Source of the DNA: Streptomyces sp. GESEQ-35 | Lineage (GTDB): Bacteria; Actinomycetota; Actinomycetes; Streptomycetales; Streptomycetaceae | DNA length: 64,000 nt | Assembly (NCBI RefSeq): GCF_017948485.1 | Contig: NZ_JAFFSX010000027.1 | Coordinates: 1 to 64,000 of the forward strand | Reading direction: 5' to 3' | In this document: piece after piece, positions 15,620 to 25,232 of the stretch | How the letters are laid out: the number at the start of each line of letters is the position of its first letter | How positions within the stretch are numbered: position 1 is the first letter of the stretch | Notes under the pieces: model-generated | What the model was told of the DNA's origin: nothing | Databases searched by the model: none | What the model saw: the letters and a program-made list of their open reading frames with translations, nothing else | Translations under genes and position numbers: made by a program

Positions 15620-16225
15620 TCACCCCGTGCTCACCGGCGAGACCCGCCGGACAGGCCCTGCGCGCGGCCCAGTTGGCAGTGCCGGGACGCCGCCGGGTTG
15701 CCGGTGCCGGCACCCCGGAGAACTCCCGTCATCGCAGGTCGCAAGGCACACCTTCGTCGCAAGGTGCCCGCGGGCTTTCACCGGTCCCTGGACTCATCTT
15801 CAAATAGTGAGCACAAATTCCACACACCCCTCTCTTCAGACGGGCCCCGATGGTCTAGATTGACCGTGCTTCGCAAGCTGGGACACGGGGCGACAAATGC
15901 TGATCCATGGGTCCGATGCTACGGACAGTCAGCAGCTGCGTGTCCGGTGCCAGGCGTGGGGGTGATCAATTCTTGGAGCCCGAGAGGGGCTTGGGGTGCG
16001 GGGAGCACCCGAGGTTTCGACGGGTTCCGGGGCGGGTTGTTCACGTAGCGCTGAAGTAGCCGGGACGGCACACGCGGGGGAGGGACCTCCCGCGGGGAGG
16101 GACAGCGCGGTGCGGGGGGGCGGGGGGCCTCCCGAGGGGAGGAAGCGTGCGGGGGGCGGGGGCCTCCCGGGGGGAGGAACGGTGTCAGTCGACCACGTCG
16201 TACCACTGGGGACCGGGGGGTTTCT
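15620..16225. other. Non-coding region between decayed DNA and the exopolysaccharide operon
   Basis: Up to about 15800 the sequence looks like further decayed coding DNA. From 15790 to 15900 it is locally A/T-richer, with TTGACC at 15860-15865, and may hold the operon promoter, but I see no convincing -10 box. The last 150 bases are strongly G-rich and contain three hairpins, listed separately. No gene was found. Confidence 0.5.
16086..16177 (+). repeat. Three near-identical hairpin repeats in the leader of the exopolysaccharide operon
   Basis: CCTCCCGCGGGGAGG (16086-16100), CCTCCCGAGGGGAGG (16128-16142) and CCTCCCGGGGGGAGG (16163-16177) each form a 6-bp stem with a short loop. They sit in a partly duplicated G-rich context (a run of G, then C, then a G run), spaced 42 and 35 bases. 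They end 49 bases before the first start codon. The long G runs could also form quadruplexes. The same CCTCCC/GGGAGG pattern recurs inside the second wzz gene. Confidence 0.8.
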
Positions 16226-17704
16226 GTGCGGCAGGGGGGATTAGTCGGCCCATTTCCGTCGGCGCGCGAGCGTCTTGCGAATGGGGCGATCAGCCAGTCG
16301 GTGAATGACTGGGAGCAGCGGTACCGCCGTACCGTGATCATCAGCGATACCGTGGCCACCGCCTTGGTGGTGGGGGCGATCGGCAACTTCTTCGGGGCCC
16401 GGGACGCGGCCAACTGGCACGAGAAATGGGGAATTCTCGCCTTCTGCACCGAGCTGCTGGTGCTGGGCGCGTTGGCGGTGAGCCGGTCGTGGGCTCCGGC
16501 CGTGCTCGGTCAGGGCGCAGAGGAGTTCCGGCGGCTCGGACGCGCACTGTTCACGGCGACCGTCGTACTGGCACTCGGCGGGATCGCCCTCACCTCGCGC
16601 AACATCAAGCTCTGGATCTTCGTCGCGATCCCCGCGATCGCGCTCGTCACCATGACCGCGCGCTATCTGCTCCGCCTCAAGCTGCACAGACAGCGGAAGG
16701 AAGGACGGTGCCTGAGACCGGTGCTCGCTGCCGGGAGCCCGGCCACCGTGCGCGACCTGATCAACCGAACCCGCAAGTTCCCGCACCTCGGCTGGCGGGT
16801 GGACGCGGTGTGCACGACGGACGGCCTCGGGTTCGACGGAGACCAAGTGGACGGAGTGCCGGTCGTCGGCCGGCTGGCGGACGTCGCCCACCACGTCCGC
16901 CGCGACGGTTACCGCGTCGTCGCGGTCACATCGGACCCGCACTGGTCACCGGACCGGCTTCAGCGGCTGGCCTGGAACCTCGAAGGCAGCGACGCCGAGA
17001 TGATCGTGGCCCCCGTGCTGATGGAGGTGGCCGGCCCGCGGCTGCACGTCGACGGGGTGCTCGGCATACCGCTGCTGCGGGTCAGCATGCCGACTTTCAC
17101 CGGGGGCCGCCGGTCGATCAAAGGGGTCGTCGACTGGATGGGCGCGGCGATCCTGCTGATGCTGCTTTCGCCGCTGATGGTTTTCGTCGCGCTGCTCGTG
17201 CTGGTGGACAGTCCGGGCGGGGCGTTCTACCGACAGCGCAGGGTCGGCAAGAAGGGCCGCGAGTTCACCATTCTCAAGTTCCGCACCATGGTCACCGGGG
17301 CTCACGGGGCACGTGCCGAGCTGGCCGGCCGCAACGAGGGCGCAGGGCTGCTGTTCAAGCTTCACCGGGATCCGCGGGTGACCCGGGTGGGAGCGGTGCT
17401 GCGCCGGTACTCGATCGACGAGCTCCCGCAGCTCTTCAACGTGCTCACCGGATCGATGTCGCTCGTCGGCCCGCGACCTCCGTTGCCGGAGGAGTCCGCC
17501 GCGTACGGCCCGGACATCCGGCGGCGGCTGCTGGTCAAGCCCGGGCTCACCGGTCTGTGGCAGATCAGCGGACGCAGCGACCTGCCCTGGGAGGAGGCGG
17601 TCCGCCTCGACCTGCGGTACGTGGAGGACTGGTCGCTCGCCCTGGACGCAGTGATCTTGTGGAAGACGCTGCGTGCGGTGCTCCACGGGCAGGGGGCCTA
17701 TTGA
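16226..17704 (+). CDS. Initiating undecaprenyl-phosphate sugar-1-phosphate transferase (WbaP/CpsE type)
   Basis: A 492-residue membrane enzyme that starts polymer assembly by moving a sugar-1-phosphate from a nucleotide sugar to undecaprenyl phosphate. The N-terminal half has about four hydrophobic segments (from TVATALVVGAIGNFF) and a Rossmann-like linker. One more membrane segment (AAILLMLLSPLMVFVALLVL) precedes the cytoplasmic catalytic domain. That domain shows FTILKFRTMV, YSIDELPQLFNVLTG with the Asp-Glu pair, LVGPRPPLP and KPGLTGLWQISGR, all hallmarks of the family. GTG 16226 has a G-rich ribosome site. It is the first gene of a 21-gene operon. The sugar cannot be told from sequence; Gal, Glc and GlcNAc types look alike. 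Confidence 0.95.
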   Translation: MRQGGLVGPFPSARERLANGAISQSVNDWEQRYRRTVIISDTVATALVVGAIGNFFGARDAANWHEKWGILAFCTELLVLGALAVSRSWAPAVLGQGAEEFRRLGRALFTATVVLALGGIALTSRNIKLWIFVAIPAIALVTMTARYLLRLKLHRQRKEGRCLRPVLAAGSPATVRDLINRTRKFPHLGWRVDAVCTTDGLGFDGDQVDGVPVVGRLADVAHHVRRDGYRVVAVTSDPHWSPDRLQRLAWNLEGSDAEMIVAPVLMEVAGPRLHVDGVLGIPLLRVSMPTFTGGRRSIKGVVDWMGAAILLMLLSPLMVFVALLVLVDSPGGAFYRQRRVGKKGREFTILKFRTMVTGAHGARAELAGRNEGAGLLFKLHRDPRVTRVGAVLRRYSIDELPQLFNVLTGSMSLVGPRPPLPEESAAYGPDIRRRLLVKPGLTGLWQISGRSDLPWEEAVRLDLRYVEDWSLALDAVILWKTLRAVLHGQGAY

Positions 17705-17777
17705 TGCGCGGGGGGCGTCGTTCGGTGCACGCGCGAACCGCAGGCCGGAAAGGCCTGCCTGGGGGGAGGGACGGATC

Positions 17778-19083
<1,306 letters not shown>

Positions 19084-19094
<11 letters not shown>

Positions 19095-20364
19095 CACATC
19101 TCTTGATGAAACGGTCGGCGGTGACCGGCCGGACCGGCGCGCGCTGATCCTGGTGGAGAACCTCTCGGTGCCGTTCGACCGGCGGGTGTGGCAGGAGTGC
19201 ACGACGCTGCGCGACGCGGGCTGGGAAGTGCACGTCATCTGTCCCCGGGGGGAGAAGCGGGACACCGAGCCGGAGGCCGTGATCGACGGGGTGCGCATCC
19301 ACCGCTACCCGTTGCGCGCGGCCACCGGAGGACCGGCCGGCTACCTACGGGAGTACGGGTCGGCGTTGTGGCACACGGCCCGGCTGGCCCGCAAGGTCGG
19401 CCCGGTCGACGTGGTCCACGCCTGCAACCCGCCCGACCTGCTGTTCCTGCCGGCACTGTGGCTGAAGCGGCGCGGCGCGCGGTTCGTCTTCGACCAGCAC
19501 GACCTGGTACCCGAGCTGTACCTCTCCCGGTTCGACCGCGGTGAAGACCTGCTCTACCGCGCCGTGTGCGCGCTGGAACGGCGGACCTACCGGGCCGCGG
19601 ACGTCGTGCTCGCCACGAACGAGAGCTACCGGGATGTCGCGATACGCCGTGGCGGTCAGCGACCCGAGGACGTGTTCGTGGTGCGCAGTGCGCCGGCCAT
19701 CGAACGGTTCCAACCGGTGCCGCCCGAGCCGGAGTTGAAGCGCGGCAAGCCTCATCTGCTGTGCTACCTCGGCGTCATGGGCCCGCAGGACGGTGTCGAC
19801 TACGCCTTGCGCGCCCTCGCGAAGCTGCGCGACGAGTTGGGGCGGACCGACTGGCATGCGGTGTTCGTCGGCGCAGGCGACGCCTTCGACGCGATGGTGG
19901 AGCTGTCCCGGCGGCTCGGTCTCTCCGAGCAGGTGCAGTTCACGGGGCGCATACCGGACGCCGATCTGGTGCGCTACCTGTCCACCGCGGACGTGTGCCT
20001 TTCTCCCGACCCGCGCAATCCGCTCAACGACGTGTCGACCATGAACAAGGTCCTGGAGTACATGGCGATGGGCCGGCCGATCGTCTCGTTCGACCTGAAG
20101 GAGGCGCGAGTCTCCGCCGGTGACGCCGCCCTCTACGCGCCCGCCAACGACGAGGCCGAGTTCGCCAAGCTCATCGCGTTGCTCCTCGACGATCCGGAGA
20201 AGCGGGCCCGGATGGGCAAGATCGGCCAGGAGCGGATCGGCGGACCGCTTTCCTGGCGCAACTCGCAGGCGTCACTGCTCGCCGCCTACGCCGCTGCCTG
20301 CGGTGACCGCACTCCGGTGCCGGCGGGCAAGACGGACCGAACAGGGAAGAGGCCGCGGCGTTGA
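19084..20364 (+). CDS. Glycosyltransferase family 4-type (GT-B)
   Basis: A 426-residue glycosyltransferase. It begins with RALILVENLSVPFDRRVWQE, typical of GT4 enzymes in exopolysaccharide loci. The N-terminal GT4 domain includes VVHACNPPDLLFLPALWLKR and VFDQHDLVPELY. The C-terminal donor-binding domain has LLCYLGVMGPQDGVDYAL, AVFVGAGDAFDAM and VLEYMAMGRPIVSFDL, where the family's E-x7-E motif is altered. The best start is TTG 19084, which overlaps the dehydrogenase gene by 11 bases; no ATG lies near. It acts on the cytoplasmic membrane face and adds a sugar, perhaps the uronic acid made by the preceding enzyme, to the lipid-linked chain. Confidence 0.92.
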
Positions 20365-21728
20365 ACGAAGACACGATCCGCCTGGTCACCATCGGGCGGA
20401 TTCTCCGCCGGCGCTGGCGGCTTCTCGCCGTCCTCACCGTGGTGGGCGCACTCGTCGGCTACGGCGCCTCGGTGCTGCTGTTCCCGCCGCGCTACACGGC
20501 GTCGGCCTCGGTGCTGCTGCCGGGGCAGTGGGAAGAGCGCGAGCTGCTGACTCAAGTGGACATCGCGACCAGCTCGTCGGTGGTCGACCGCGCGGCTGCC
20601 AATCTCGGCTGGAAGGGCGTCAGCGGCAGCGAGCTGCGGGACAGAGTGACTGCCAAGGCCGCCGACGGGAACATCATCAAGATCTCGGGTACGGCCGACA
20701 CCCCGGAGCGCGCGCAGCAGCTCTCCGACCGAATGGCCCAGCAATTCGTCACCTTCGCCGCGCAGATCGCAGGCGGCAGCACCGACGCGACCACGGGGCT
20801 CGACGCGCTGCGAAAGAAGGTGGAGGAGACCAACCGCGGCATCACCGACCTGGCCGATGCCGCTGATCCAGGGCAGACCGTGGAGAGCGTGCAGGCGCGC
20901 ACCTCACTCGAGAAACTGCGCACCTCGCTGGAAGAGGCCATGACGAAGCTGGACCAGGCCGACCCGACCAACAGCAAGGCGGGCATGGTCGTCATGGGGC
21001 CGGCCGCCCGGCCGACCGGCGAGGCCCCGCCGACGAGGATGCAGTTCATCGTGGCCGGGGCACTGCTGTTCTTCCTGTTCGCGATCATCGGCCATCTCGC
21101 CGCCGCACGGATGAATCGCCGACTGCGCACCGAACCGGAGATCACCGCGGCGCTGGGCTCGGCGCTCCTCGGCACCGTCGACGTGCTTGGTGAACCGAGC
21201 GCGCACCGGTCGGAAGACGGGGGCCCACCGGCCCGGATCCGCCGACTCCTTGGCGTCGACACCCGGTGGGACGTACCGACCCCGCAGAGGTCCGGCGACG
21301 AGGCCGGCAGGCGGATCCGCTACCGGCGGGTGTGCGCTCGCCTCCGGGACCAGCTGCCGGCCCCCCGGCGGCTGCTGGTCGTCGTACCGGACGGCGACGA
21401 GATCGCCCGCCGGGCCGCCGGGCAGCTCGTCGCCGAGGCCAAGAGCGATCCACTGTTGCGGGTGGTGGAGGTTTCGGTGGACCGGCCGACAGTGCCGGAC
21501 CGCGACATCGAGTCCGGTGCCCTGGTCGTGCTCAGCGCGGGCAGCTGGACCGCCGAGGAACTCGCCGGCATCGCCGAGGCGTGCGCGGACGCCAGGCATG
21601 AGGTCGTCGGTTTCATCGTCGCCGGCACGGTCCGGGCGGCCCAGCCGACGCGGTCCGCCGGCCATCCTCCGGACAACGCCACTCCCGCGCTCGCGGTTCG
21701 CGGCCACGCGACGGGAGGTTCAGCGTGA
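20361..21728 (+). CDS. Wzz-like polysaccharide chain-length/co-polymerase protein with degenerate C-terminal domain
   Basis: A 455-residue membrane protein. An N-terminal Wzz domain begins TIGRILRRRWRLLAVLTVVG (first membrane segment near residues 20-40). An extracytoplasmic part with ERAQQLSDRMAQQF follows, and a second membrane segment is IVAGALLFFLFAIIGHLAAA near residue 230. The cytoplasmic C-terminus resembles a BY-kinase fold (RLLVVVPDGDEIARRAAGQL) but has no Walker A GxxGxGK[ST] and no tyrosine cluster, so it should not phosphorylate. TTG overlaps the previous stop. Probable role: setting polymer length with the next protein. Confidence 0.85.
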   Translation: MNEDTIRLVTIGRILRRRWRLLAVLTVVGALVGYGASVLLFPPRYTASASVLLPGQWEERELLTQVDIATSSSVVDRAAANLGWKGVSGSELRDRVTAKAADGNIIKISGTADTPERAQQLSDRMAQQFVTFAAQIAGGSTDATTGLDALRKKVEETNRGITDLADAADPGQTVESVQARTSLEKLRTSLEEAMTKLDQADPTNSKAGMVVMGPAARPTGEAPPTRMQFIVAGALLFFLFAIIGHLAAARMNRRLRTEPEITAALGSALLGTVDVLGEPSAHRSEDGGPPARIRRLLGVDTRWDVPTPQRSGDEAGRRIRYRRVCARLRDQLPAPRRLLVVVPDGDEIARRAAGQLVAEAKSDPLLRVVEVSVDRPTVPDRDIESGALVVLSAGSWTAEELAGIAEACADARHEVVGFIVAGTVRAAQPTRSAGHPPDNATPALAVRGHATGGSA

Positions 21729-23275
21729 CGACGAGCACGACGTCGGAGCCGTCGGCAGCTCCGCTCTTCGACCTTCAGGGGCTGGTGGTGGCGGTGCGCA
21801 GGCGCCGCCGCCTCTGGTACGCCATGGCGCTGCTGGGGCTGCTGGTCGGCGCGGCGGTGGCGGTCCTGCTGCCGCCGCCGCCTAGCGCGGTGACCAAGGT
21901 GCTGGTCGCGCATGAGGAGGACCAGCCGAACGACACCGGAACACTGATCCGCACCGACGTAGAGCTGCTCGGGACCACGCGGATCGCCGAGAAGGCCCTC
22001 CAGTCCCTCAAGTCCCCGGAAAACCCGGAGGACTTCATGCGGGACTACCGGGGGACCGGCTTGACCAACAACCTGCTACAGATCGAGGTGACAGGTGACA
22101 GCGACGCTGAAGCGGTGTCCCGGGCCAGGGCGTTGGCGGACGCGTTCGTCGCGGACCACGTGCGGCGGATGCAGGAGGCCGCGCAGGCCGAGGCCAAGGC
22201 CCTGAGCGACCAGCGTGACCGCATGCGGGACGAACTCGCCCAGGTCAACGAGGAGATCGGGGACAGACCGCCGGAGAGCGACCCGACGGAGTCGGCGAGC
22301 ATCGAGTCGCTCTTCGCCCGCCGGGCGGAACTCAACTCGCGGATCGCCGATTTCGACCAGCGTGCCGAGGAAGCGCGCACCGGTACGCCCAAGGTCATCG
22401 CCGGCACGCAGATCGTGGACGCCCCGCGCGCGATGCGGCACTCCTTGCCCAAGGCCGTCGTCACCAATGCGGCCATCGGACTCGTCCTCGGACTCGTCCT
22501 CGGGCTCGCGCTGGCCGCCGTAGGCACCGTGGTGGCGGACCGCCCCGTGCTGCGCCGGGACATCGCGGCGAACCTGGGCGCCTCGGTCATCGCGGAGCTG
22601 CCCCGCCGGTCGGGCAGGCTGTGGCAGCGCCGACGGACCCGGGCGGCACGCGAACGGCTCACCTTGTCCCTGGCCCGTACCGTACGTGGCTCCGCGGAAC
22701 CGGTGTCGCTGCTGGAACTGGGCTGCGCCCGCAGCACGAGCGTGCTCGCCCTGGATGTCGCCGGGGCACTGGCGCCGGACGGGCCGGTGGTCATCGTCGA
22801 TGGCCTGCCCGGCCCACAGCTCGCAGGCCGCCGCTCGAAGCCGGGAGCCCCAACCGTGGTCAGCGGCGAGCGTGCCGAGGCCATGTCGCCTCACGAGCGC
22901 CGGTTCGGCGTCGGCTCGGTGGCGCCCGGCACGGCGTGGACCGACCTCCAGTACCTCGGCACCCGGACCGTGCTCGTGGTGCGTGCCGGGCACGGCAGCG
23001 CCGCATGGCTGCACACCGTGACGAGGCAGCTCGCGGACCAGCGCATTCCGGTGATCGGTGTGGTGCTGATCGACCCCGATCCGCGTGACCGGACCGACGG
23101 CACGCTGTGGAACGGGCTGCACACCGCGCTGCGAGGCCAGAGCGAGCGGGTGGTCCGGCAGAACGGTGGGGGTACCTCCCACGCCGTTCAGGCAGTGGGG
23201 GAGGGCCATCGGCCGGCGGAGCGCCAGCCGATGTGGGCCGCACGGGTCCCGGACAACGACCAGGAGGCGCGGTAG
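21725..23275 (+). CDS. Second Wzz-like protein, BY-kinase-like domain without Walker A
   Basis: A 516-residue paralogue-like partner of the preceding protein, coupled by GTGA. Membrane segments are MALLGLLVGAAVAVLLPPPP (near residue 35) and AAIGLVLGLVLGLALAAVGT (near residue 250). A helical extracytoplasmic coil lies between them (SDQRDRMRDELAQVNEEIGD). In the cytoplasmic part, LELGCARSTSVLALDVAGAL stands where a BY-kinase P-loop would be, with VVIVDGLPG as a decayed Walker A'-like strand. No lysine loop remains. Near residues 479-495 the gene contains a 40-base hairpin repeat, read as coding sequence. The pair of inactive kinases suggests export control without phosphorylation, or a partner kinase elsewhere. 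Confidence 0.85.
   Translation: MTTSTTSEPSAAPLFDLQGLVVAVRRRRRLWYAMALLGLLVGAAVAVLLPPPPSAVTKVLVAHEEDQPNDTGTLIRTDVELLGTTRIAEKALQSLKSPENPEDFMRDYRGTGLTNNLLQIEVTGDSDAEAVSRARALADAFVADHVRRMQEAAQAEAKALSDQRDRMRDELAQVNEEIGDRPPESDPTESASIESLFARRAELNSRIADFDQRAEEARTGTPKVIAGTQIVDAPRAMRHSLPKAVVTNAAIGLVLGLVLGLALAAVGTVVADRPVLRRDIAANLGASVIAELPRRSGRLWQRRRTRAARERLTLSLARTVRGSAEPVSLLELGCARSTSVLALDVAGALAPDGPVVIVDGLPGPQLAGRRSKPGAPTVVSGERAEAMSPHERRFGVGSVAPGTAWTDLQYLGTRTVLVVRAGHGSAAWLHTVTRQLADQRIPVIGVVLIDPDPRDRTDGTLWNGLHTALRGQSERVVRQNGGGTSHAVQAVGEGHRPAERQPMWAARVPDNDQEAR
23164..23206. repeat. Palindromic interspersed repeat inside the second wzz-like gene
   Basis: CCTCCCAC (23175-23182) pairs with GTGGGGGAGG (23195-23204) around a CGCCGTTCAGGC loop, and GGTGGGGGTACC precedes it. 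From memory, GTGGGGGTACCTCCC...GGGGGAGG elements are scattered in many Streptomyces genomes. Here the element lies within a coding frame and adds a low-complexity peptide (GGGTSHAVQAVGEGH). It is related to the hairpins in the operon leader. Confidence 0.65.
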
Positions 23276-23278
23276 GTC

Positions 23279-25207
23279 ATGTGTGGCATCGCAGGTACTT
23301 ACCGATGGCCGGACGGGAAGGTCGTGACCGACCGGCTCACCGATACCCTCGCCCACCGAGGTCCGGACGGGGCGGGCCGGTACGGTCACCCCGTCGGTGA
23401 CGGCGAAGTGCAGCTCGGGCACCGCCGGCTGGCGATCATCGACCTGTCCGAGACCGGCGCCCAGCCGATGGTCTCGGACGGCCTCGCCCTGACGTACAAC
23501 GGCGAGCTGTACAACGCGCCCGAGCTGCGCGCCGAACTGGCAGCCGCCGGGGTGCGCTTCCGCGGCACCTCCGACACCGAGGTGCTTCTCGAGGCCTGGC
23601 GGCACTGGGGCACGGACTGTCTGCCCCGGCTGCGCGGCATGTTCGCGTTCGGGATCTTCGACGAGCGAACCGGTGAACTGGTGCTCGCCCGCGACCAGTT
23701 GGGCATCAAGCCGCTGTTCCTGCTCCGGCGCGGCGAGGGCCTGGTGTTCGCCTCCGAGCTCAAGGCGCTCGCCGCCGCCACCGGCGGGTCGCTGGAGGTG
23801 GACCATGCGGCGCTGGTGGCCTCGCTGCTGTACTACTGGGTGCCGGACTCACGTTGCGCGTACCGCGAAGCGGAGAAGCTCCCACCGGGGAGCTGGCTGC
23901 GGTGCCGGCCTGACGGCCGGGTGGAACGCGGCCGGTACTGGTACCTGAAGGACGTCGCCGCCGAGGGCCGGGAGCGGGCCCGGGCCGGCGAGCAGCCGGA
24001 TATCGCCGCCATCGTCGAGGAGTCGACTCGGCGCCACCTGCTCTCCGACGTACCCGTGGCGACCTTCCTCTCCGGCGGCCTCGACTCCAGCTGGCTGACC
24101 GCGCTGGCGGCCCGCGACCGCCCCGGGATCTCCGCCTACACGATCGGGTTCCGCGCCGAGGACGCCAAGTTCGAGGCGATGCCGGACGACCTGCGCTATG
24201 CCCGCCAGGTTGCCGAGCGGTTCGGCGTCGACCTGCACGAGATCGAGATCGCTCCGAACGTGCTCGACCTGCTGCCGCAGATGACGCACCACCTGGACGA
24301 GCCGATCGGCGACCCCGCCGCGATCAACACGTTCCTGATCTGCGAGGCCGCCCGGGAGGCCGGGGTCAAGGTGATGCTCTCGGGGATGGGCGCCGACGAG
24401 CTGTTCGCCGGTTACCGCAAGCACCTGGCCAACCTGCTCGCGCTGCGCTACCAGCGCGTCCCGCGGCCCCTGCGGCGCGGACTGTCCGCGGCCGTGGACC
24501 GGCTGCCGGTCGCCACGGCCCGCCGGGGGTACCGGTCGGTGCGCTTCGCGAAACGGTTCCTCTCCTTCGCCGATCTGCCGGAGGAGACCGCGTTCCGGCG
24601 CAGCTACACCATGTACGACCAGGACGAGCTGCTCGCTCTGGTCAACCCGGACTTGGCCGGGACGGTCGACGACGTGCTGACCGAGCATGCGGACATCTAC
24701 GAGGACAACGACCTCGACGACTTCGTCAACCGCATGTGCCTGGGAGACGCCCGGATGTTCCTGCCGGGCCTGAACCTCGCCTACACGGACCGCTCCAGCA
24801 TGGCCGCCTCGACCGAGGTGCGGGTGCCGTACGTGGACGTCGAGGTGGTCAAGGCGGCGTTCGCCGTGCCCGGTGATCGCAAGATCGTCGGACGACAGGG
24901 CAAGGCCGTCCTCAAGGAGGCGGCCACCTCGATCCTGCCCCGGGAGATCGTCTACCGGCCCAAGGGCCTGTTCAGCGCCCCGCTGCGCGCCTGGATGAGC
25001 CGGGATCTGGCACCGCTGGTGCGCGAGGTGGTCAACGACGGCGTGCTCGTCAACTCCGGGATCCTGCGCCGCGACGCGCTGGCGCGGATGGTCGCCGAGG
25101 ACGCCGCCGGGCAGCGGGACTTCTCCAAGCATCTGTGGCATGTGCTGACGCTCGAGTACTGGTATCGCGACGCGACCTCTGGCTCCGGCCAGAGCAAAGC
25201 GGCTTGA
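23279..25207 (+). CDS. AsnB-type glutamine-dependent amidotransferase
   Basis: A 642-residue protein of normal length for asparagine synthase B. The N-terminal class II glutaminase starts MCGIAGTYRW, so Cys2 is the nucleophile after Met removal; RGPDGAG and YNGELYN are also present. The synthetase domain has the PP-loop FLSGGLDSSWL near residue 265, LSGMGADELFAGY, and the C-terminal RPKGLFSAP region. It forms an amide from a carboxylate using ATP and glutamine. In polysaccharide clusters such enzymes convert uronic acids to uronamides (for example WbpS in Pseudomonas O-antigen). Next to a uronic-acid-forming dehydrogenase this is more likely than asparagine synthesis. It starts 3 bases after the previous stop. 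Confidence 0.9.
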   Translation: MCGIAGTYRWPDGKVVTDRLTDTLAHRGPDGAGRYGHPVGDGEVQLGHRRLAIIDLSETGAQPMVSDGLALTYNGELYNAPELRAELAAAGVRFRGTSDTEVLLEAWRHWGTDCLPRLRGMFAFGIFDERTGELVLARDQLGIKPLFLLRRGEGLVFASELKALAAATGGSLEVDHAALVASLLYYWVPDSRCAYREAEKLPPGSWLRCRPDGRVERGRYWYLKDVAAEGRERARAGEQPDIAAIVEESTRRHLLSDVPVATFLSGGLDSSWLTALAARDRPGISAYTIGFRAEDAKFEAMPDDLRYARQVAERFGVDLHEIEIAPNVLDLLPQMTHHLDEPIGDPAAINTFLICEAAREAGVKVMLSGMGADELFAGYRKHLANLLALRYQRVPRPLRRGLSAAVDRLPVATARRGYRSVRFAKRFLSFADLPEETAFRRSYTMYDQDELLALVNPDLAGTVDDVLTEHADIYEDNDLDDFVNRMCLGDARMFLPGLNLAYTDRSSMAASTEVRVPYVDVEVVKAAFAVPGDRKIVGRQGKAVLKEAATSILPREIVYRPKGLFSAPLRAWMSRDLAPLVREVVNDGVLVNSGILRRDALARMVAEDAAGQRDFSKHLWHVLTLEYWYRDATSGSGQSKAA

Positions 25208-25232
25208 CGGCGTGGAAACAAGAGGAGCTCGG

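Noticed and set aside
15860..15900. A promoter at TTGACC (15860) for the exopolysaccharide operon
   Set aside because: No acceptable -10 lies 16-19 bases downstream, so I do not list it as a promoter.
16080..16180. A CRISPR array in the repeated leader
   Set aside because: There are only three short self-complementary units with G-rich, non-unique spacers and no cas genes; they are hairpin repeats.
23279..25207. Housekeeping asparagine synthetase
   Set aside because: It is locked into the polysaccharide operon next to a uronic-acid-forming enzyme, so a sugar amidotransferase is more likely; the reaction type is the same.
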